DNA of 64,000 bases. Source: Dichetophora obliterata. Taxonomy: Eukaryota > Arthropoda > Insecta > Diptera > Sciomyzidae. How positions within the stretch are numbered: position 1 is the stretch's first letter; each line of letters opens with the position of its first letter. The position numbers and the translations under genes are program-made. This document shows, piece by piece, positions 1-10,511 of the stretch. Location: contig OY986438.1 of assembly GCA_963920525.1 (NCBI GenBank), positions 51,611,253 to 51,675,252 of the forward strand. Direction: 5' to 3'. The notes beneath the pieces are model-generated. The model ran no database searches and was not told the origin of the DNA. It saw only the letters and a program-made list of their open reading frames with translations.

Positions 1-700
1 TCCGATTATTTTTTCGTATTACAGCATTCGATCGAACATGAGTCGAAATTTTTGTATGGCAGCAATCGATTATTTCATCATCTCTAGCTGTCAAATACTA
101 TTTTTTAATTAAATTGTGTTGACGTGATTTTGTTTGTCGATTTTATATCAAATAGAAAATGTTTCCATTGATATATTTTTATTTAAACTCCTCGGAATCG
201 GAAGATGAAGAAAATATAGTGAATCAACGGATAGCGAGAAGAGAAATTCGGGATAGTAGCAATCCCTAGTCATTGCCTTACAAGCAGCGTAAGTCACATA
301 AAAACTGGCATAAGTGCAGTTTATGGCCCACGCGTAAATAATTTTTATCTTGCTTTTATTAAATGTATTTGGGCCTCTTTTATCCAAAAAAGCATAAATA
401 AAATGTCGGTCTTGAATGGCTTAGGAGATAAAATTCAGTGAGAAATAAATTTGCAAAAAGTTACCATTTCAAGTATATGAAAACAACCAAATTTTTTTAA
501 TGTGAAATAAGTTGTACAAAAAATGTTCACTTATTAAAAGGTTGAAATGTGATCTCTTAAATGAGATATCTTTTGATACTTTTGAACTAAGGAGACCCGT
601 TTAATCCCGAGAAGGATACGTTTAATAAGAGTAAGAACAAATTATTTACGCGGTGGCAATTATTCTTAAAAAGCATGAAAGCAACACAAAGTAATATGAA
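1..700. other. AT-rich noncoding DNA
   Basis: No gene or repeat with clear ends is visible. The first 100 bases, read on the minus strand, share short words (CTCGATC, GCTGTAAT) with the degenerate tandem repeat near 3.1-3.3 kb. The one open frame here (148-387, minus) has no recognisable domain and lies in low-complexity DNA. Confidence 0.5.
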
Positions 701-709
701 TTGTTTTCA

Positions 710-990
710 GATTTGTAAAACGCTTCCGGCTTTCAAAAGAAGCTTTTAAATATGTGCTGGACGAGCTTAGCATTGAGGGTCATATGTCGACGCATGTGCC
801 TAAAATGCTCCAGTTAGCAGTGACGATATCACTATTGGCCAGTGGTAGCTATCAGCACACAGTTGGTAATGATTATTGCCTTGGACTGTGCCAAAGCAGT
901 GTGTCCAAAATTGCATCAAGGGTTTTAGTGGAAATAGAAAGGAAGCTGTGTCCAAAAATGATTCAATTTACACCTTTGTGCGCTCGCCTT
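710..990 (+). pseudogene. PIF/Harbinger transposase (HARBI1-like), N-terminal fragment
   Basis: From 721 the frame reads RFRLSKEAFKYVLDEL and continues through LASGSYQHTVG, the QSSVSKI motif and LVEIERKLCPKMIQF near 975. This order (FRLSKE, LA.GSYQ..VG, QSSVSKI) is the N-terminal half of PIF/Harbinger nucleases, where the second part is a helix-turn-helix. A TTTTCAG acceptor ends at 710, so this looks like an exon start. The DDE catalytic half is not visible: after about 985 the frame leaves the family pattern, though it stays open to 1122. The copy is therefore broken. Family membership is strong; the exact 3' end is not. It matters because several MITEs in this window have the 3-bp target duplications this enzyme class makes. 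Confidence 0.75.
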
Positions 991-1302
991 GTGCAAACGC
1001 TTAATTATTGCTGGAATCGGTGGCAGCAGTACAACTACATCAGCGCAGCTGGCAGCAATGACCAATGGCAGCAGCGACTCTTCCGACAGCAACGGCAGCC
1101 CGTCATAAAATGGAAAAACTAATGAGTAATGAGTGCCTTAAATGCAGCACCCACATTAGTTTTGACCATAGTAGAATTAGAGAAGGTAGATGCATTTCAG
1201 AGAGACAGACTGCCGGAATTGTCAAAACGAAGTTGACAGCCCATACAAAATCGGAAACGATGAGAATGCGATAAGAAAGCAAAAATAGGCAAGAATAGCA
1301 AA

Positions 1303-1900
1303 ATGCTTGAGTTTGACAATTCTGGCTATGAGAAAAAGAGAGCAGTCAGAAATACATATACCTTTACTAGTTCTACCATGGTTTTGACTATCACAAAAAC
1401 AATCTGTCCACAGGATAAAAAAGTAACGTCCAAGCAAACCGATGAACTGCCACGAAAAGCATGGGAGCAAAAGAGTGATGAGTACAACAAACTAATGTAA
1501 GTAACATGCACAAAATGCTAGTTAAATTTAAAGAGGTATATATTTTGTTGGTTTTTTTAGTGACGCTGGTTTTATTGCATACTGCTCCACACGTCCCTAT
1601 GACTCACTCATGCCGTCCGTCTATAGATACGGCACTCACAGCCCTTTGCCGTCAGCTAAGGGTGTACACGTAGGCGATTTTAACCCTACATCACGCATTA
1701 ATGGTGCTGTTGCCAACAAGGATGGTAGTGGCGCTAAGACAATTTATGGTATGGACAAAAACATGACAAAGGCGGAAGACATTAACTTCCAACAACAGCA
1801 GCAGCATATACTAAACGATCGACAGCAGCAAAAACATATTTGTAGAATGGACAGTCTTTGTAATTTTTTTAAATGTTTTACTTTTTGCCAATGGCATTGA
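1303..1900 (+). pseudogene. possible Myb/SANT-like partner ORF of Harbinger, two exons
   Basis: The frame 1303-1497 contains a stretch around KQTDELPRKAWEQKSDEYN that resembles the Myb/SANT-like (Adf1/MSANTD type) DNA-binding domain, where TD...K..AWE.I...FN is typical. It ends at a good donor (AAT then GTAAGT at 1498). A 63-bp AT-rich stretch ends in TTTTTTTAG at 1560, giving a possible fly-sized intron. The joined frame then runs to 1900 with a glutamine-rich patch near 1790-1830. PIF/Harbinger elements often carry such a second protein next to the nuclease, which fits the fragment just upstream. The second exon matches nothing I know, so the call is tentative. Confidence 0.35.
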
Positions 1901-2062
1901 TTGTTTTACAGATATTTTATAATTTCAAATGAGTTTAAAAGATATAGTCCGACTAATTCATCATAATTCATCTTTGGTCCAAAAGTTGACCCTTATTTAT
2001 AAACCTGCGTTATTTTAAAATTAAATATATGTATTTCAAGTTTTCTATATGACCTATTTATT

Positions 2063-2342
2063 ATGTTGATTTTCTATGATTTTGTATTTAAATTCTAAAT
2101 ATTTGATGGTTTAAATCATTCATGATTTTAAATACAAATTCTAGTTGTTTGATAGTTTAAAATCGTTTATTGAGATTTAGGTCAGGTTAGAACAATCAAT
2201 TGCTCTTTTTTTGTTCTAACCTGACCTTAAGCTCAATAAACAATTTTTAACTATCAAACAACTAGAAATTGTATTTAAAATCAAGAACAATTTAAACAAT
2301 CAAACATTTAGATTTTGTATTTAAATCATAGAAAACCAACAT
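2063..2342. mobile_element. 280-bp near-perfect palindrome (hairpin MITE)
   Basis: The left arm starts ATGTTGATTTTCTATGATT and the right arm ends with its complement (AATCATAGAAAACCAACAT). The arms pair over roughly 120 bp each around a centre near 2200-2212, beside GGTCAGGTTAGAAC / GTTCTAACCTGACC. There is no open frame. No clear target duplication is seen. A second, partial copy of one arm lies at 25757-25850, which marks it as a mobile family and not a one-off palindrome. Confidence 0.75.
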
Positions 2343-3092
2343 ATATGTGTTTCATTTAAAGCACTTTAAATATCTTGTTAGCTTTGCTTTGTATGTTGCT
2401 CAAATAGAGGTTAAAAGAGAAACTTTTTCTCGCTGAGAATAAGAATAAAGAAATTGTATGATTATGCTCTTATTATGACAAAAAAGAAAACTATATCACA
2501 ATAAAATTATAATTTTTTAAAAAAGAAGTTAGAAACTCTGTGTGAAATGGAGTTTAAGTGTTTTATATTATGTGAAGTTTTAATTGAAACTTTTTTATTA
2601 ATTGAAACTTGAAATATACTAAAATAAAGCTGTGGGGTATTTTAACTTCACTCCAGTCAAAGAATCTATATTGTTTTCCAAAGAAAATAATAAATTTGTT
2701 TAATTCTTAACATAATTTATTTTATTTTTGTCTTTTTTCATAAAAAATTTTTAAAAATCACTAAAATTTGATGTACAAAGAATATTTTTTCTCTCCTACA
2801 TGTAAAAACAAATTGCAGAGTACATTGTATCACATATTATTTAATAAGGTCCTTACACAATAAATCCTTTTTTGGTGGGCTGGTGGCATTAAGATTTCTT
2901 GTCAAATGATCCTATAAATTAACAGTCGTGGTTGTCAAGTCGATGGGCTCGATAGGAACTCCGCTAGCTAAATTTACTGAGTCGTGTTTATTTCATTAAC
3001 ATTTGTTCTTAAATAACACAAATTTTAATAATTATTAATATTTTAAATGTAAAAATAACTTACATTTTTGTATATGCAAAGCAAATAGTTCC
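2343..3092. other. AT-rich noncoding DNA
   Basis: Low-complexity sequence with many A and T runs. I see no gene, element end or repeat in it. Confidence 0.5.
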
Positions 3093-3310
3093 ACTCGTCT
3101 ACAATTTTCCAATCGAATGAAATTTCGAAAAACTACATCGAACATATGCTCGTTCACGGAAGACATAATCCCGAAATTCGTCACCAATTTCTCGTTCATA
3201 CTTAGAAATGATAAAAAATCGATATATTTTACTCGTTCACGGCAGCTGTCATACGAAACTAACAAAAGTCAACAGATTCCGCTCGATCACGGATGCTGTA
3301 ATTCGGCCCC
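3093..3310. repeat. degenerate ~42-bp tandem repeat
   Basis: The word CTCG(T/A)TCA(C/T) recurs at about 3149, 3191, 3232 and 3282 (steps 42, 41, 50), with a weaker CTCGTCTA at 3093. Units share CTCGTTCACGG and GCTGT(A/C)AT(A/T)CG. The open frame through it has no domain and is a by-product of the repeat. Confidence 0.5.
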
Positions 3311-3541
3311 TGGACATTATATGCCGTGGGTTAGATTTGGGAAAGTGATGTCAACTCTCATATTTTGTTCTGAAGAAGCTCATATACTAACGTGCGGATC
3401 GGTAACTTCAATTAATTTCTTTCTAAAGCTATTATAATTAAAGACAGCATTTTCAAAAGATAAGCAAGAAACACTTCAATACGACAAGACTTGTAAGATG
3501 CAATAAACAAACTTACATCCGATATATTTTGGCATTTAAAC

Positions 3542-4334
3542 GGGAAGAGCAATACAGCAGCCTGTTTAATAGATATTGAAAAAGCATTCGATACGGTTTG
3601 GATTGACGCGCTTATATACAAAATTATAAAATATGAGTTTCCCAATCACCTCATAAAAATAATTATATCAATGACAAAAGAAAAAAAATTTGTAGTAACA
3701 GATGGACACAATACGACAAACAAAATATTTGATACACCCAATGGACTGCCACAAGGCACAGTCACCGCTCGTATCCTATTCAATATATATACTTCTGAGA
3801 TTTTAAATAAATTAGAAATGTCCCTTGCTTTTACAGACGATGTGGTACTATATGCACATGGCTATAAAATAGAAGATATCCAAAGAAACTTACAAACTAA
3901 ATTTAATTATTTCCAAAATTATTGTAACACGTGGAAACTTCAGATAAGCTACGCAAAATGTGAAGTAATATTATTTCGTTCCCCTCTTAGGCTGCCCGCA
4001 TAGTAAACGCCGAAGCAGGCAGGTAGGCAGGCAGAAGGCGCAGGCAGTTCCCTGTGAAGAAACGAGATAGAAATAACTTTTTTCTCGCTTATTCACATAG
4101 TATTCCTGCGCCTGTCTGCCTGCCTTTCTGCCTGCCTGCCTCGGCGTTTACTCTGCGGGCAGCCTTAGAAGTGGAAATCACGATCTTCGTAAAAACGGAA
4201 AAAATTTGAAAATCGTTACTGCATACGGCTATCAAATTCCAATAAAATCAAACGTTAGATATTTGGGGATTTATTTAGATAAATTTCTGTATTTTAACGA
4301 ACATATTAAAATCATGTTAGAAAAAGCAAGATAG
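3542..4334 (+). pseudogene. LINE reverse transcriptase fragment (jockey superfamily)
   Basis: The frame starting at 3542 reads GKSNTAACLIDIEKAFDTVW (RT motif A, catalytic D), then GLPQGTVTA (motif B), FTDDVVLYA (motif C, the F/YxDD pair), and after the MITE the YLGIYLD block before a TAG at 4332-4334. Removing the MITE and one TTA joins codon to codon with no other break, so the MITE alone broke this stretch. Missing are the endonuclease, the N-terminal RT fingers and the end of the RT. The clade is jockey-like by motif style; it could be another member of that superfamily. Confidence 0.85.
3990..4164. mobile_element. 175-bp Harbinger-type MITE, TSD TTA
   Basis: Terminal inverted repeats begin GGCTGCCCGCATAGTAAACG and extend about 60 bp, rich in GGCAGGCAGG words. 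TTA flanks both sides (3987-3989 and 4165-4167). A 3-bp TTA/TWA duplication is the PIF/Harbinger signature. There is no coding capacity. Confidence 0.85.
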
Positions 4335-4817
4335 AAGGGCGACTGACAAACGAATTCAACATGCTTAAATGATAGGCTCGAACCGATTTATAAATTGGAA
4401 ATATTGTAGTAATATACATACCTGAACGCGACAAATATAATAATGATCGATTAAATACAAATAAATACTGATGGCTTGACCGGCAAATAGGTAACACTCA
4501 GCCTTAACATTTTTATTTTTTATTGTTAGGATTTTTTTATAATTAAAACAAAACCAAAATACACTTTTTAACAGTTTTTATTCCCTTTTTGCTGTTTATT
4601 TTAACATTACTACTGAAATTAAAAAAATAAAAAAAATGAGATTGATAAATTATAAACTTATAAAAAAAAAAAATATTGTATGTATCGAGTACCGTTTAAG
4701 GGCATTTACATAATTGTATTTTTTTATAGTAAGTAGTTATCATTGTTCTACTTGTTTATCTTATTAATTATTAATTTTGGGATTAATAAATGATTAAAAA
4801 AAAAACTTGTAAGATGC

Positions 4818-5321
4818 GTGGGTTATAAAGTTATAAAGTGTAAGTATAAGGTTATAAAATGACTTTCAAAGAATAAAAGAACTATTTCAAAAATGTTCTG
4901 CACACAGTCTTGGAGGGGCTTATGTAAAAACATTAGTCGAAAAAGCATTATTTAGTGGTTTTAGAATTTAGTCTATTCACAATGAGTTCTCCTGAATAAA
5001 CCTTCCTGACAAGAAAAAATGGAACATTCTGTAGATCACTAACTTGGAAGTATCTAACATAGAGGAATATTGCGTAAAGTGGAGTCTTACAGCTAGAAAT
5101 CTTCCCCACTGTCCAATCGCAACCACTTCATTTTATTACTACAGCATTTATTCTTACCAAGACGATTATTTTTCACGATCAAAACGTTACCTCATATACA
5201 AATGACGAAGTTCGTAGAAACGTCAAATGAAATAAGAATATTATGTTTTCAAATTGTAAACAGTGCGGACACGTGCGTTAAGTTTGCGTTAATTTGGGTG
5301 AAAATATAATAAAAACATTTA
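4818..5321. other. noncoding, no feature seen
   Basis: The original target of the 3.5-kb LINE continues here. I see no gene or structured repeat. Confidence 0.5.
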
Positions 5322-5451
5322 CCCATTTACATTGTCAAAATAAAAGTCGGCTCTAAATTTAGTGCAAGCTTTTTGACAACATATATTAAAAACTGTCAAA
5401 AATGCTTATACTAAATTTATAGTCGACTTTTATTTTGACTAGGATAATGGG
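5322..5451. mobile_element. 130-bp hairpin MITE, copy 1 of a two-copy family
   Basis: Ends are CCCATT...GTCAAAATAAAAGTCG and the complement CGACTTTTATTTTGAC...AATGGG. The inner part, CTCTAAATTTAGTG followed by AAGCTTTTTGACA, is shared with the element at 18406-18541. No coding sequence. Target duplication not clear. Confidence 0.65.
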
Positions 5452-5963
5452 CCTGTATAAATACAACTATAAAATGCCGAGGTAGTGTTCAATTTGCAAA
5501 AAAGCAAAAAAAAAAAACAGTTTAGACTAAAATCAACATAAAGAAAATCGAGATGAATAGCTGATTTTGACAACTAGATCGCTTTTCTCTGCTTTCTACT
5601 TTAATCCTCTCCAAGTCGGACCTACCTCTAAATTCTGCCATGAACCCATCTTTATAAAACATAAAATTCAATAAAAACAACAAAACACATAAAAATTCCA
5701 ACGCAATAACTTTTCAAAAATGAAAAAAGTCGCATCATAAATGAAACGAACAAACGTTGCAAATCTCTCTTCGGGCCTTGGTGCTTCCAGCAACCTACAA
5801 GAGATCGCTAAGGATAATTTACTTTGATTGTTTTTGTGCCCTCGATTCAAAAGCATAATAGAAGAAGTTTTTTCTATTCGAAAAAGAAAACACTTCATTT
5901 TGTTTTTCTCTATCATCTCTACTTTCTTCAGTTTGTGTTTTTGTTTGAACAGAAGAGAGAAAA
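5452..5963. other. noncoding, no feature seen
   Basis: A-rich stretch near 5500 and otherwise unstructured sequence. The minus-strand open frame 5668-5970 has no domain. Confidence 0.45.
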
Positions 5964-6144
5964 GTGGCAACCGTAGCCTAGTGGGTAGAGTGCGTGGCCC
6001 CTAAGCATATGAACCGTGGTAGCCCGGGTTCAATTCCAGCTCAGACAGAAAGTTTTTTCAATTGAATTAATTTTTCTGTTCGGTCGCTCACCTCTCTGCA
6101 GACAATGGCAAACCTCAGAGAGTAAAAATTGCCTTGTAAAGTTC
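5964..6144 (+). mobile_element. tRNA-derived SINE, family 1, 5' part (copy A)
   Basis: The head has a tRNA-like A box (TAGCCTAGTGGGTAGAGTG) and B box (GGTTCAATTCC) spaced as in a pol III promoter. It matches copies at 35139 and 46221 base for base over most of 180 bp. It stops after TGTAAAGTTC, where the poly(T) of a minus-strand LINE begins. A 15-bp exact piece of the missing part (CTTGAGAACATAAGC) lies at 6999-7013, on the far side of that LINE, so the SINE was probably split by the LINE. Confidence 0.85.
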
Positions 6145-6998
6145 TTTTTTTTAGACTGAACCAACGCTCAGGGGATGCCCCCTATAAATGTGTAAGCATT
6201 GTGTTGATTCGGAAGATGGGTGATAGTTAGTTGGAGGGTGGATAAATGGAGTAGTGTCGGTGAAGATTTGTTTTAAATTTGCACAGCTCAAAACTGCTGG
6301 GAAACACACTCGCAGGGAGTCTATTCCACAACTTAACCGTGCGACCAAAGAACGAATTATCACGGTAATGCGACGTTCTATTAGGCATCGATGCAATGGT
6401 AAAAAGGGGCTTAGGCAACCTATATTACGTCGATGCCCAAGAGAGTTGAGAGAGAATGAAATACTTTCATCCCCTATCAAATATATCGCACGACTTTGAA
6501 TTCGGTCCAGAAGCTCCAAATAAGATTTTGAAGCCCCTGCCCAAATGTGCGAATTGCACTCCATTTTCGGCCTAATATATGAGGTGTAGATCATGCGAAG
6601 ATCAGCTGAAGTGAAATATTTTTTGCACTGTTTTAGAAAACTTAGGCACTTGAACGCTCTTTCGACACATCGAAAATATGATCATTCCAACGAAGATCAG
6701 ATTGGATCGATATGCCCTGAAGGTCAAGAGCGGCTGATTCCACAAGATCCACACCATTTATAATGAGAGGAGCTAAGGGGCAATTCACACGCTTGTGGGT
6801 TAACAGACAACACTGGGTCTTGCTTGCATTGAGCTCTACTCTATTAGCAAGACCCCACTCGCAGATTTTTTGTAGATCATTTAGGAGTGTGTCATTCATA
6901 TTTTGCCTTTTTCTCTCAATCTCCATAGAGCTTGGGCTTTTTTTGAATGAATATGAATGACAAATGCTGCTGTCGTCTTCAAACGAATGTACGAACAG
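6145..6998 (-). pseudogene. LINE reverse transcriptase C-terminal part, frameshifted
   Basis: Read on the minus strand, the copy starts at RT motif C (FEDDSSICHSYSF, with the usual FADD changed to FEDD), runs through NDLQKICEWGLANRVELNASK and the IYTSYIRPKMECNSHIWAG block, and ends with SFFGRTVKLWNRLPASVFPSS in another frame. At least two frameshifts split it (near 6640 and 6400). Its 3' end is an A-tail, seen as T8 at 6145-6152. The 5' end is truncated right at the active site. It is a jockey/CR1-superfamily LINE; clade unresolved. Confidence 0.8.
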
Positions 6999-7013
6999 CT
7001 TGAGAACATAAGC

Positions 7014-10000
7014 TTCTTTTTTCCTCTGACAAGCCAGTGGGTTCCAGCTCCTCTTGCAAGGAAGGGCCCAAGACCAAGTCAAAAGAGGGATGAAAGCCAA
7101 AGCCAACTATAAAGCGGTCCTTAAAACCTGCAACCGGCTATCAGGCAAGATCGATCTCTCTTCCAAGGAGAAAGAGTCGCTCGCCTGGGCTAAGCTAAAG
7201 ATGGAAGAGGGCCGAATACACTTTATGAGCAGACCAAGCTTTGCAACTATGACTTTAAAAACGCCAAAGATCGGATGGATAATCTAATATGGATGGAAGT
7301 TCTTAGAGATTAAGCTTCTCAATGTGATGTTTGCGAGGTTGGAAGCCCACTTCAATGGGGTAAAGATACTGAAGTACAATAATGATCCAACTCTGCACTG
7401 GTTGAAAACAGTAGCCCCGACACTCCAAGGCCTATGCAAAGGTTGCCCACCTGGAGGTAGTGGACAGGAGTAATATCCCATTTCTACCAAAAGTGAAGTG
7501 TGGTAGTGCCACAGGAGTCCACGCTTAAGCTTCTCCAAAAGCAAAATCCAGCCAACAGCTAACCCCAATGACAAAAACAACAACACGCTAGATTTCGGAG
7601 ATTTGGAAAAGGACCTCGACCTAGAAGCCGTGACCGACACTGCACAAGGACTTAGTCTAGAAGATGAGGGTGATGGAGGCATGACCACGCAAGTCAACTC
7701 CATGAAGGCACCTTCAACCTAATGCAGTTGAAGTTCCTCCAGATAAACCTGCATAAAAGCAAAAAAGCAAGAAAAGATCTCCTTCTCGTATTAGAAAAAG
7801 GAGGCTACGATGTGGCTTTAGTGCAGGAGCCGTTGATAGCCTCGAGCAACGCTATATCTGGCCTCAAGTCAAATTGGTCGCGAAAAGGGTGACGCGAATG
7901 AGCCTATCCTGGTCGTCTCATGCTGCATGGCGAACGACGACAACGCACCACCGGACGAGCACCAAATGCTGGTAGCTATCGCCGGTGGGAAGAAACGAGT
8001 AATTGTCATCGGAACAGATGCCAATGAACATCACCCAGTGTGGTGCAGCCCAGACATCAATGATCAAGGTGTGCCTTTACTTAGCTTTATTTTACAACAT
8101 AAAGTCAGTGAAGGGAACCAACTAATGTAGGCCCCACCTCATCCAAAGTCTTAGACCTAACGCTTTGCTGTGATAGCAATACTTTGGTCACAGATTGGAG
8201 GGTGTCAGAACAGCCTTCTTTCTCAGAACACATAATATTAGCTTCAATATTAGTTCTAACTATACTCCAGCTCAATATTTCTTCAGAAAACCGAAAAATG
8301 CCCACTGGAACCACTTCAAAAGCATCATTGAGACTAAGTTACCATCTCCAAAACAAATTATTATGGAAGAGGGCATTGAGAGATCCCTGAAAATTCTCTC
8401 GGTCCCTCTTCTCAAGACCTACCACTCCTCTTGTAAGCCCACGCGAACGAAGCGTAAGATTAGACCACCATAGTGGAGTTCGGATCTTACAGAGCAAAAA
8501 CGTGAGCTAAAAGATTTCTTTAAACTAGCAAAAACAGCTGCCCAAGAGGAAATTTGATTGGAATACAAATTCAGGCTCAAACTTTTTAAAACACACGTGC
8601 GCAGAGCCAAAAGAAGATCTTGGAAAAACTTCTGCTCAAGCAATAAAAACACTACGGACACAGCAAGGCTTAGGTAGCTACTTTCAAAGCAGCTTTCCAT
8701 TCAGAGTCAGCTACGCAAAGACAACGGTCAGTGGATGGATAGCAATCAGGAATCTTTCGAAGTGCTTCTAAAAGTACCTTGGCTGTGCTAAAGCACCAAA
8801 CATTACCGCAATACGAAGACAGAGGTCAAACTTGCTACAGGTTCCACACGACCTTATAACGTCGGACGGAATACTATGGGCTATAAACTCGTTCTCAGGA
8901 TACAAATCTCCGCGACCTGATGGTTACATTCCTGCCATGCTACAAACGGCCGAATCACGAGTCGTCCCATGGCTGGAGAATATATTTAACGGGTGTACCA
9001 GGCTAAACTACGTACCTGTGCCCTGGAAGACAGCAAGGGTTGTATTCCTACCAAAAGCAGGTAAGCGCAGAAATCTGCATCCGAAGGACTGCAGGCCAAT
9101 AAGTCTAACCTCCTTTGTACTCAAAACCTTTGAAAAACTGATTGACTTGCGCCTAAGGAATTATGCAATCCAGTTATCAACCAAACAACTAACATGAATA
9201 CACGAAAAAGAAATCGGTTGAAACGTCACTACACTCTCTAGAAGTAACCATATAAAAAGCCCTCTACAACAAAGAATACGCACTCGGTGCTTTTCTATAC
9301 ATCTCTGGTGCATTGTATAATGTATCAACTACCACAATCCTTAGTGGATTACAGCATGAGAGGCACCACCAGCTATAAGCATATGGTTAGACAAGCTGCT
9401 AAGCTGCAGAAGGGTTCGAGCTGAGTGGGTCACCAAATTCATGGAAAAGGAAGCTCGCAGTGGTTCACCCAAAGGAGAATTCCTCTAACCCTAACTACTC
9501 AAAAAGTTTGCTGGTAGAGCCCCGAAGATAACAGCCTAGCAGACGACATAAGCATAATTATAGTAGGGAAATGTCTATCAACAGTTAGCTCCATAATGAA
9601 GAGCACATTCAAAGAAGTACTTAGATGGTCAAATTCAGACGGTCTTTGTGTTAACGCAGATAAAACGGATCTGGTTCTGTTAACGAAAAAGTACAAGACA
9701 TCACGGTGGATACCAGAAAAATTAAACGACATACGTCTCATACCGAAAACTCACACAATGTATCTAGAAGTCGTCCTGAATAGCAAGCTGATATGGGAAA
9801 TTTAGAAGAAAGGGTGAAGAAAGCCACCATTGCGCTATACACATCCAATAAGATGCTAGGCAGCACCTGGGTCTTTCGCTTTTTCTGATGCACTGATTCT
9901 ATGTAACGGTAGTTCATCCTATTCTACTTCTATTGAATTATTGTGTGTACAAATCAACATACCTCAGGCACTTGGAGAAAACTCAGCGCCAGGCAGCGCT

Positions 10001-10052
10001 ATGCATTACGGGGCACGAAAGTCAACTCTAACTAAAGTGTTGAAACCTTTCT
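7014..10052 (+). pseudogene. LOA/I-type LINE remnant (ORF1 end, endonuclease, RT)
   Basis: In order: an ORF1-like tail (KANYKAVLKTCNRLSGK, 7090-7240); the start of the endonuclease domain (MQLKFLQINLHKSKKARKDL from 7722), with the catalytic stretch GTDANEHHPVW near 8010-8045; a linker (8140-8830); and RT with WKTARVVFLPKAGKRR and DCRPISLTSF (8832-9197). Later blocks (GALGAF-type motif A, ADDISIII near 9540-9565, LRHLEKTQRQAALCITG near 9965-10010) are spread over several frames. Stops and frameshifts are frequent, so it is old. The frame resumes at 12578 after a 2.5-kb insertion. LOA-like assignment rests on the LQINLHKS and LEKTQRQAALCITG blocks. Confidence 0.75.
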
Positions 10053-10511
10053 ATGTATGGTAGGCTTGTGTAGTTCACGAACGAACTAGTTCAATCGAAC
10101 TATTCGCACTCCTGAACTATGTCAACTAGTTCGTTGATTCTCGTTCTTTTAGTTCAATCGATTTTGTAGCGAGATATCAAAATGAACGAGAAAAAATTTA
10201 TTCAGCAGTGGTTTGAGTTCGTGCTGCTAAAGTTTTTCACTAATGAACAGTTAAAAACAAACTTTTTTGGCAAACAATTTTTTTTTGGCAATTATTGTGT
10301 GGAATGCCCCATATGTAGTATTTTTATGTAAATTTGTTCTATGTCCACAGTTCATGATTGATTCGTTCATATAGTTTGTTTCATTTTATGGACCTGATCA
10401 TGAAAGAGTAAACAGAACGAACTAAAAGACCTATTAAACTAAAAAAATACAACGAGCTAACATACCATATAAACATATTTATATGGTTTTAAATATATAG
10501 TTTTAAAACAT

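Larger units (their letters stand above)
3489..4817 (+). mobile_element. 5'-truncated LINE with 13-bp target duplication
   Basis: ACTTGTAAGATGC occurs at 3489-3501 and again at 4805-4817, flanking the copy exactly. The 3' side ends in an AATAAA-like signal (about 4785) and a run of about ten A, as expected for target-primed reverse transcription. The 5' end falls inside the RT gene. A 175-bp MITE at 3990-4164 inserted later. The RT frame stops at 4332, short of a full C-terminus, so an older deletion or mutation preceded or accompanied retroposition. Confidence 0.85.

Noticed and set aside
1610..1900. Glutamine-rich frame as a host gene exon
   Set aside because: Only a short CAG/CAA patch; no domain and no neighbouring exons other than the weak Myb-like one. 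Kept only as part of that tentative call.
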